Below are positions 58,565 through 64,000 of a DNA stretch of 64,000 bases, piece by piece; the stretch's first letter is position 1, and every line of letters starts with the position of its first letter. The notes beneath the pieces were generated by a model. That model saw nothing but the letters and a program-made list of their open reading frames with translations, searched no databases and had not been told where the DNA came from. The DNA lies in the NCBI RefSeq assembly GCF_900101115.1, contig NZ_FNFU01000006.1, positions 1 through 64,000 on the forward strand. Reading direction: 5' to 3'. The DNA is from Cryobacterium psychrotolerans. Lineage in GTDB: Bacteria; Actinomycetota; Actinomycetes; Actinomycetales; Microbacteriaceae. A program made the position numbers and the translations under genes.

Positions 58565-58703
58565 GCACGAGCCGGTCACCGGCCCGTCATAGCGACAAGT
58601 GCACCCCTGACTGGGGCCAGCCGCTGGCGCTGTGAGGTCTCACGCTCTCACTAGCCTCTGGGAGGCAGCACAAAAGAGCTGAAGCTCATGGGGGTACTCG
58701 TAC

Positions 58704-60602
58704 ATGTCTCGTCGACGTCATTTTGCCGTGCGATCGGCGGTGGCAGCCAGCCTCGTGCTCGGTGCGATCGCCTCGGCCGCTCCGGCCTTCGCCCAAAGCG
58801 CGGAAGAGCCGGTAGTCGTGTCGCCAGCGGCGAGCGGTGTCGAGCTGGATCAGGCGATCGACGGTTCTTGGTTCTGGCAGGTAACGCTGGATGTGCCCGA
58901 AGCGTATATCGGCAGCTGGGAACGCGATCTCGGGGTGTGGGGGTCCCCGGAAGAAGCCCAAGCTGCGGCCGGGCAGTCCAGGGAATGCGTGCAAGGGGCG
59001 ATGAAGGGATTCCTGGACCAATTCGCCACTCATGCCGAGTTCGAACTTGCGAACGAATCCCTCGACCAGGACTCGTGGTCGACGTCGACGATCGACGACG
59101 AAGTGCGCGCCTGCCGCGACGCATCGGAATGGAAAGTGGAGCGTGCTTCGATCGACAATGCGGGCTACCGCGTCATCGACATTCCTCTGGACGTGGTCGG
59201 ACCAGGCACGCACGAACTTTTTGTGATTGGACTGTCCACTCCCGCGAGCGGAAACCCCACCGTGCGCAATCCCGGATGCGCTCTGAAGGTTTGGGAGGGC
59301 GGCAAATGGGCCGGTGGCGGCTGCCCGTACGATGCCTCCGCCCCCGTCTACTTCACAGTGACGGTTCCTTCCCCTCCAGCCAGCGAAATGTTGTTGCAGA
59401 GTCGGGACGTCGAGAAGGGGTCCGCGTTCGACCCTTCAGTCTTCAGCACACTCAAACCACTGGATCAGACGGAGGATGCGGAAGCCTTGGCGCTCCACGT
59501 CGGCCTCACAGTCGCGCTGGCGCTCGTGCTGGCCATCCTGATCGCCCTGCCTACGGAGATGCTCAACTCGGTTGTCTCGGACAACCACTCGAGGATCGCC
59601 GGCTTCTTCCGCTGGCTGCTTCCCGCTGGGCGTCGCGCCAAGCGGAGCGGGGCACGGCCCGTCGATGACATCGTGGCCGATCGCAAGAGGCCGCTCGTGG
59701 TGCAGCGAATCTTCGGCGGGGTGTCCGGCTGGTGGTCGGTCCCCGTGCTGGTCGCGGGCGCAGTCATCGCCAGCTTCGCCGAGCCTGATTTCGGGGTGAA
59801 CTGGATGTCGCTCAGGCTGATCCTTACCTTGTTCGTCGCGTTCCTCATCGTCAACTTGGGCGGCACATTCTTTGCCTGGCTGGTGACGCGACGGCGAACC
59901 GGCGCGGAACGCCCTCGGTTGACAGCGCGGCCGCTGTTCCTTGTCCTCATTCTCGTGACCGTGCTGTTTGCGAAATTCCTCCACGTCGAGCCGGCGCTGA
60001 TCTTCGGTACGGTGCTGGCGATCGACTTCGGCAGCCGCCTGTCCAAAGCGCGCAGCGCGGCGGTCACAACGGTCGGCGCCGCCTACCTGATCGTCATTGG
60101 TCTCGGAGCGTGGGTCGGCTACAGCGCATTAGTCGGGTCCACGCTGAAATCGGCCTTCGGCCTCAGCGGGATCCCTGACGCGTTCATCTTGCCGATCTCC
60201 GGCGCCCTCTACGACGCTCGGCTCGCGCTCGGAGAGCTCGCGAGCGTGCTCGTCGTGGAGGCCATCTCGACCGTGCCGATCGCCCTGCTGCCGCTCGCGT
60301 TCCTGAGCGGGGCATCCCTCTGGGCCTGGAAGCGCTGGGTGCGGGCGCTCGTCTACGCGGCTGGGCTTGCCGTGTACTCCTTCGTGCTGGTGCCCATGCC
60401 GAAATCATGGGAGACGGTGCCGGAACCCCTGATGCTGTGGATCGCCATCTTCGCTGGCTACGCGGCTTTCGCCCTGGCCGTTTGGGCGGTCTTCTACTTC
60501 ATCAACAAGAGGCAGCCCGAGCCCGAGTCCGAGAACGGGCCGGCGTCACCGCCAGTCCGGGGCCCTGTGTCGGATGAGCCCGTGCTGAGCCGCGTCGGGT
60601 AG
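58704..60602 (+). CDS. Unrecognised secreted-domain plus polytopic membrane protein (632 aa)
   Basis: The protein has a Sec signal peptide (MSRRRHFAVRSAVAASLVLG ... SAAPAFA). An extracytoplasmic beta-rich domain of ~230 residues follows, with four Cys (SRECVQG, VRACRDA, PGCALKV, GGCPYDA) that could form two disulphides. Eight to nine membrane helices occupy residues ~255-605. I do not recognise the family; similar layouts occur in actinobacterial proteins of unknown function. The tail PPVRGPVSDEPVLSRVG ends at an amber codon (60600-60602). The same frame continues with a DUF2510 domain. A relic of its last helix occurs at 63001-63081. Confidence 0.75.
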   Translation: MSRRRHFAVRSAVAASLVLGAIASAAPAFAQSAEEPVVVSPAASGVELDQAIDGSWFWQVTLDVPEAYIGSWERDLGVWGSPEEAQAAAGQSRECVQGAMKGFLDQFATHAEFELANESLDQDSWSTSTIDDEVRACRDASEWKVERASIDNAGYRVIDIPLDVVGPGTHELFVIGLSTPASGNPTVRNPGCALKVWEGGKWAGGGCPYDASAPVYFTVTVPSPPASEMLLQSRDVEKGSAFDPSVFSTLKPLDQTEDAEALALHVGLTVALALVLAILIALPTEMLNSVVSDNHSRIAGFFRWLLPAGRRAKRSGARPVDDIVADRKRPLVVQRIFGGVSGWWSVPVLVAGAVIASFAEPDFGVNWMSLRLILTLFVAFLIVNLGGTFFAWLVTRRRTGAERPRLTARPLFLVLILVTVLFAKFLHVEPALIFGTVLAIDFGSRLSKARSAAVTTVGAAYLIVIGLGAWVGYSALVGSTLKSAFGLSGIPDAFILPISGALYDARLALGELASVLVVEAISTVPIALLPLAFLSGASLWAWKRWVRALVYAAGLAVYSFVLVPMPKSWETVPEPLMLWIAIFAGYAAFALAVWAVFYFINKRQPEPESENGPASPPVRGPVSDEPVLSRVG

Positions 60603-61184
60603 GCCGTAGGGGCCAGGAGACCGGGCGGCTGGTACGCCGACCCCTCCGGAGCGCTCCGGCAGCAGTGGTGGGACGGGGCCAAGTGGACCGAACACCTGCA
60701 CGACCCCGCGCTGGAGAAGTACGGGGCCGTGCATAGGCCGGTCGTCGGGCCGGCCACGCCCGTCTACAGCGCCTCGATCTGGATGATCATCGGGCTGCCC
60801 CTGCTCTCGCTGTTCGCGGTTGCCTCGTTCGACATGACGGAGTACCTGATCGGCGCCACGTCAGGCCTGGCCGTCGTCAACCTGGACTACGTGTTCCTGC
60901 AGGGCCTCGGCTTCGCCATCTACGTCGCCTCGGTGATCTTCGCGTTCCTCGACTGGCGGAGACTGCTCGCCGACGCGTTCGAGCGCCGATTCCGCTGGGC
61001 GTGGGCCATCCTCTCAGTGGTGGTCTATGTGATCGGACGTTCGGTTGTGGTGAACCGGCAGGCCGGCCGCGGGCTGTGGCCGATCGGCGCCCTGGCTGCG
61101 CTGATCGTGCTGGAAATCGTCGTGCTCGGGGTCAAGTTCGAGGAGGCGATGCCGGCCCTGATGCTGGCGGTATCCGGCTCCTGA
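60603..61184 (+). CDS. DUF2510 domain membrane protein, start codon unclear
   Basis: The frame directly after the TAG at 60600-60602 encodes PGGWYADPSGALRQQWWDGA and KWTEHLHDP, a clear DUF2510 motif. Four membrane helices follow (IWMIIGLPLLSLFAVASF, FLQGLGFAIYVASVIFAFLD, WAILSVVVYVIG, LWPIGALAALIVLEIVVLG). Between the TAG and the motif there is no ATG, GTG or TTG in frame; the first is a GTG at 60729, after the domain. A GTA at 60606-60608 sits where a start would be expected. Either a start codon was lost (GTG to GTA) or the domain was part of the upstream protein before an amber mutation. Confidence 0.65.
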   Translation, partial: AVGARRPGGWYADPSGALRQQWWDGAKWTEHLHDPALEKYGAVHRPVVGPATPVYSASIWMIIGLPLLSLFAVASFDMTEYLIGATSGLAVVNLDYVFLQGLGFAIYVASVIFAFLDWRRLLADAFERRFRWAWAILSVVVYVIGRSVVVNRQAGRGLWPIGALAALIVLEIVVLGVKFEEAMPALMLAVSGS

Positions 61185-61195
61185 CCGGCGGCGCG

Positions 61196-61747
61196 TCACT
61201 CGTCAGCGAAGAGGAGCGCGAGCGCCGCGAGGGTGTGCGCATCCGAGAACTCGCCGCGACGCGTCATCGGTTTCAGGGCGGTACGTTGCACCCAGACGAC
61301 GGCGTTGACCTCGCCGTCGAGGGCGGCCGGGTGCTGGGCGGGGTCGACTGTCGCTGTAACGACGGCGACACGGCCGGGCAGCAGGGCGCTGTCGGTGACG
61401 TAGCCGCCGAGCACCCGGGAATCGCTTGCCCGGTACCCGGTCTCCTCGAGTAGCTCTCGCTCGGCATCGGCGCATTGGGCTGCCTCGGCCGAGTCGAACG
61501 CGCTCGGGTCGTTCTCGCCGAACCCGCGGGGCAGCTCAAGAAGCTCCGCGCCCGGCCCGGGGCGGAACTGGCGCACCAGGAGAATGCGCTCGGCATCTCC
61601 GGCGATCACCACGACACCGGGCCTGCCGTTCTGGGCGATCAGTGTGTGCGAGGTGAAAGTGAGGCCCGACGGCAGGGTGACCTGCTGCCGGGTGAGTTCG
61701 AGTCGGGGGGAGTCCTCCCACAGGTAGACGGTTTCGGGCTCGCTCAT
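61196..61747 (-). CDS. Nudix hydrolase (ADP-ribose pyrophosphatase-like)
   Basis: From ATG 61747, coupled by ATGA to the stop of the upstream gene, 183 residues. The Nudix region has LVRQFRPGPGAELLELPRGF, then AAQCADAERELLEETGYRAS, the RExxEExGx helix of the Nudix box. The glycine-to-glutamate spacing is longer than the classical box because of an NDPSAFDS insert. VVVIAGDAERILLVRQFR precedes it, as in ADP-ribose pyrophosphatases. It hydrolyses nucleoside diphosphates linked to another moiety; the exact substrate is not visible. Confidence 0.88.
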   Translation of the reverse strand: MSEPETVYLWEDSPRLELTRQQVTLPSGLTFTSHTLIAQNGRPGVVVIAGDAERILLVRQFRPGPGAELLELPRGFGENDPSAFDSAEAAQCADAERELLEETGYRASDSRVLGGYVTDSALLPGRVAVVTATVDPAQHPAALDGEVNAVVWVQRTALKPMTRRGEFSDAHTLAALALLFADE

Positions 61748-62934
61748 CGCCGGCCTGCGCTCACGGAGATTACGCCACGCAGGCTGAGCCGTGATGTCTG
61801 CCAGATCGTCAGCAGGGTTCCCCAGGGCATCGACGCGAGGGCGACCAGCGCGAGGATCCACGCGGTCTCAATCCAGTCCCAGCGCTCCGGAACGAAAGGG
61901 AGCCCCACAGTGAGAGCGATTGCCGCAAGCAGGAACCGGATGGCGCTGCTGGTGACCACTTCGCGTCGCGATGGGATCGCGAGGTGCTGGCGCACCGCAT
62001 ACCCGATCCCGTTGACCGCCGATTGGCTGGGGCTCTTGGCCAGCCGGGCCCGCTGCGGGCTCACGGCATAGTGCAGGCTCGCGAACACGGTGGGCGGGGC
62101 GGCCGTCATGGTGTCGATGACCGATCCGGAGAAATGGAACCTGCGCCGGGACGCGTCGCCGCGCCCTTTGTCGAGCGGATCTGCTGTCGCGCGCGGCTTG
62201 AACCGGATCCAGTCCGCGTTGGTGACCTGCGCGAGCGCGTCGAGGTAGGCGTCATTCCACCAGGTGTGCACGGCATCGAAGTCGGTCACCTGGGGTGAGA
62301 GTTGCACGGCCGCGTCGTGGGTGGTTGTGAAAGTGCTGCGCCTGGTCAGGGTCGTCCCGACCGCCAACAGGCCGGCCGCCGGCTCCGAGAGGTTCGCCGG
62401 GCGGTCGACGCCGGTGAGGAGGGCGCGCCTGATCGCGGGATCGAACGGACCCTGCACGTGATCGGTATCCAGGGGGAGGAGACCTCGCTCCGAGGCGTCG
62501 ATCCATGCGTCCCAGGCCGCCCGGACGCGCGGCGGCGGCCAAGCACCGTCGCCCCCGCCGAGGAAGCCGTGCTTACGCAGCTGCCAGGTGAATGTCGGGT
62601 CGGCTTCCTTTGCCTCGAGCGCCGCTCGCAGGGATCCGCTGAGAGTCGAGAGGATCAGGGGCAGGGGGAGGCCGGTGCGCCCGAGCCGCGCCGCGAGTTC
62701 CGTCGGGCCGACCGAGAGGAAGAAGACGCCGTCGAGGAGCATGGAGTCGGTGATGAGCACGTTTTCCGACAGGAGCACGCCGGTGCGAATCATCCCGAGG
62801 ATACGGGCCTCGGCGATCGTTTGAGCGGCCACACCCACGCCGGCATACGCGTGCGACTGCTCGACGCTGTCGAGCTCGCCAATGAGGGCGCGCCGCAGAG
62901 GCGCCTTCGATGCGGCAGTGGAAGCGTTCGGCAT
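61744..62934 (-). CDS. Hypothetical protein with C-terminal membrane helices (396 aa)
   Basis: From ATG 62934 (GAGGGGGA upstream) 396 residues. The first ~330 residues are soluble, with blocks such as AGVGVAAQTIAEARILGMIR, DSMLLDGVFFLSVGPTELAA and VTDFDAVHTWWNDAYLDALA. Two hydrophobic helices near the C-terminus (~335-380: IRFLLAAIALTVGLPFVP, WIETAWILALVALASMPWGT) would anchor it. I recognise no domain. It overlaps the Nudix gene by 4 bases, suggesting coordinated expression. Confidence 0.7.
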   Translation of the reverse strand: MPNASTAASKAPLRRALIGELDSVEQSHAYAGVGVAAQTIAEARILGMIRTGVLLSENVLITDSMLLDGVFFLSVGPTELAARLGRTGLPLPLILSTLSGSLRAALEAKEADPTFTWQLRKHGFLGGGDGAWPPPRVRAAWDAWIDASERGLLPLDTDHVQGPFDPAIRRALLTGVDRPANLSEPAAGLLAVGTTLTRRSTFTTTHDAAVQLSPQVTDFDAVHTWWNDAYLDALAQVTNADWIRFKPRATADPLDKGRGDASRRRFHFSGSVIDTMTAAPPTVFASLHYAVSPQRARLAKSPSQSAVNGIGYAVRQHLAIPSRREVVTSSAIRFLLAAIALTVGLPFVPERWDWIETAWILALVALASMPWGTLLTIWQTSRLSLRGVISVSAGRR

Positions 62935-63000
62935 GGTTCCCCCTCGGAAATTCACCCTATCCAATCGGCGGATTTCCTTGATGGATTGAGGGCTGGCGTG

Positions 63001-63081
63001 TGCGCGTGGCCCATCGCCATCTTCGCCGTCTACGCGGCGTTCGCGCTTGCGGTGTGGGCGGTCTTCTTCTCCGCGGACTAG
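63001..63081 (+). pseudogene. Relic of the C-terminal helix of the 632-aa membrane protein
   Basis: The 26-residue frame before the stop at 63079-63081 contains [19 protein letters not shown]. It is near-identical to [19 protein letters not shown] close to the end of the 58704-60602 protein. Nothing upstream resembles the rest of that protein. It is a small duplication or the scar of a deleted paralogue. Confidence 0.75.
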
Positions 63082-63131
63082 AGAGTGCCCGGTTCGTCCC
63101 GAGCGGCAGCCCCGTGCAGGAGAATTGGGTG

Positions 63132-64000
63132 ATGCGCGATCGGATGAACGAGTTACTGGCCGGCGTCCCCCTGATTGACGGGCACAATGACCTGCCGGAC
63201 GCGCTGCGCGTGAGTGCCGGGTACTCGGTGGCGGGCCTCGACGCCGTGCGGGCGGAGTTGCAGACGGATATCCCGCGGCTGCGGCAGGGCAACGTGGGCG
63301 CGCAGTTCTGGTCGGTGTGGGTGCCGTCGGATCTGCCCGAGCAGGCGGCGGTCGTCGCGACCCTCGAGCAGGTGGACGCGGTCTACCGGCTCGTCACCGC
63401 GTATCCGCAGGTCTTCGGCTTCGCTGCCACGGCGTACGAGCTGGAGCGGGTCTGGGCGTCGGGGCGGATCGCCTCGCTGATGGGCATCGAGGGCGGGCAC
63501 TCGATCGCCGAATCCCTCGGGGCGCTGCGGATGTTCGCCCGTCTGGGCGTGCGCTACATGACCCTCACCCACAACGACGACACCGCCTGGGCGGCCTCGG
63601 CGACCGGCCTGCGGCAGACGACCGGGCTGAACGACACTGGCCGGGCGATCGTGGCGGAGATGAACCGGATCGGGATGATCGTGGACCTCTCGCACACGGC
63701 GGAATCCACCCAGCTCGACGTGCTGGCGGCGACGACGGCCCCGGTGATCTTCTCGCACTCCTCGGCACGGGCGGTGACCGATCACCCGCGGAACGTGACG
63801 GACCGCGTGCTGGAGAAGCTCGCCGACAACGGCGGCGTGCTGCAGGTCACGTTCGTGCCGGGGTTCGTGTCTGCTCGGCCGGACGCCACTCTGGCCGACG
63901 TGGCCGACCACGTCGAGCACGCCCGCGCAGTGGCCGGGGTCGACCACATCGGCATCGGCGGCGACTATGACGGCACGCCGGTGCAGCCGCAGGGCCTGGA
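63132..64000 (+). CDS. Membrane dipeptidase (peptidase family M19), partial
   Basis: The frame is open to the right window edge (about 289 codons seen). Zinc-ligand motifs of renal-dipeptidase-like enzymes are present: [13 protein letters not shown] (HxD), [20 protein letters not shown] (bridging Glu), [50 protein letters not shown] and [14 protein letters not shown]. It cleaves dipeptides, often with a D-residue or in thiol conjugates. AGGAG lies 7 bases before a GTG at 63129 and 10 bases before the ATG at 63132; either may be the start. The full protein should be about 340-380 aa. Confidence 0.92.
   Translation, partial: MRDRMNELLAGVPLIDGHNDLPDALRVSAGYSVAGLDAVRAELQTDIPRLRQGNVGAQFWSVWVPSDLPEQAAVVATLEQVDAVYRLVTAYPQVFGFAATAYELERVWASGRIASLMGIEGGHSIAESLGALRMFARLGVRYMTLTHNDDTAWAASATGLRQTTGLNDTGRAIVAEMNRIGMIVDLSHTAESTQLDVLAATTAPVIFSHSSARAVTDHPRNVTDRVLEKLADNGGVLQVTFVPGFVSARPDATLADVADHVEHARAVAGVDHIGIGGDYDGTPVQPQGL

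Noticed and set aside
1-64000. CRISPR arrays, tRNA, rRNA, prophage or integron structures
   Set aside because: No regularly spaced repeats, cloverleaf sequences, rRNA motifs, integrases or phage structural genes were recognised apart from the phage-like module inside the 44420 protein.

Overview
The window reads as chromosome from a high-GC Gram-positive actinobacterium, most likely a Microbacteriaceae (Cryobacterium/Leifsonia-like; this placement is inference). The support is the GC-rich third positions, a DUF7882 small protein, a 13E12/DUF222-HNH protein, a DevR/DevS (DosR/DosS) pair, an HrdB-like group 2 sigma factor and many GTG/TTG starts. No rRNA, tRNA or CRISPR array was recognised.

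1-11 kb is accessory and scarred. It holds a partial DUF222 protein, IS3-family remnants (a frameshifted orfA and two orfB 3' fragments), a sigma-factor pseudogene, a SulP/STAS remnant, an 8-bp tandem repeat and several small proteins. Two small genes (2844, 4269) have DosR-box-like sites upstream and lie close to devR/devS (7.0-9.4 kb) and an intact sigma gene (5.6-6.5 kb). A two-gene segment near 0.9-1.3 kb has a partial copy at 10.5-10.7 kb, and each copy has kept a different gene intact.

11-21 kb carries a DtxR-like protein without its DNA-binding domain and a Tat-exported PhoD phosphatase. Next come a kinase-ATPase/LuxR regulator divergent from hxlB-hxlA (formaldehyde fixation by the ribulose monophosphate route), two divergent GGDEF-EAL proteins and a secreted RTX-repeat protein.

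21-54 kb is a large exopolysaccharide/cell-wall glycan locus. The plus-strand arm (21.4-35.1 kb) has a tyrosine autokinase and its phosphatase, a WbpM/CapD-type dehydratase, a WecA-type transferase fused to an SDR epimerase, a complete CapE-CapF-CapG UDP-N-acetyl-L-fucosamine set and several glycosyltransferases. The minus-strand arm (44.2 down to 35.2 kb) has a Wzy-like polymerase, a UDP-sugar dehydrogenase, an epimerase, a Wzx flippase, a glycosyltransferase and a decayed acyltransferase. A complete IS21-family element with a 6-bp target duplication interrupts that acyltransferase. A Tat-exported beta-helix protein, DUF4012, GtrA, GT2, a GT-C-like membrane protein, a UDP-glucose dehydrogenase and an LCP ligase follow. 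Wzc/Wzb would control chain length, Wzx/Wzy would flip and polymerise repeat units containing FucNAc and probably uronic acid, and LCP would anchor the product to the wall.

54-58.6 kb is a four-carbon sugar-acid catabolic operon (KdgT-type permease, acid-sugar kinase, PdxA2) with tandem palindromic operators and a GntR/UTRA regulator. 58.7-64 kb holds an unrecognised membrane protein, a DUF2510 protein in frame behind its amber stop, a Nudix hydrolase, a hypothetical membrane protein and the start of an M19 dipeptidase.
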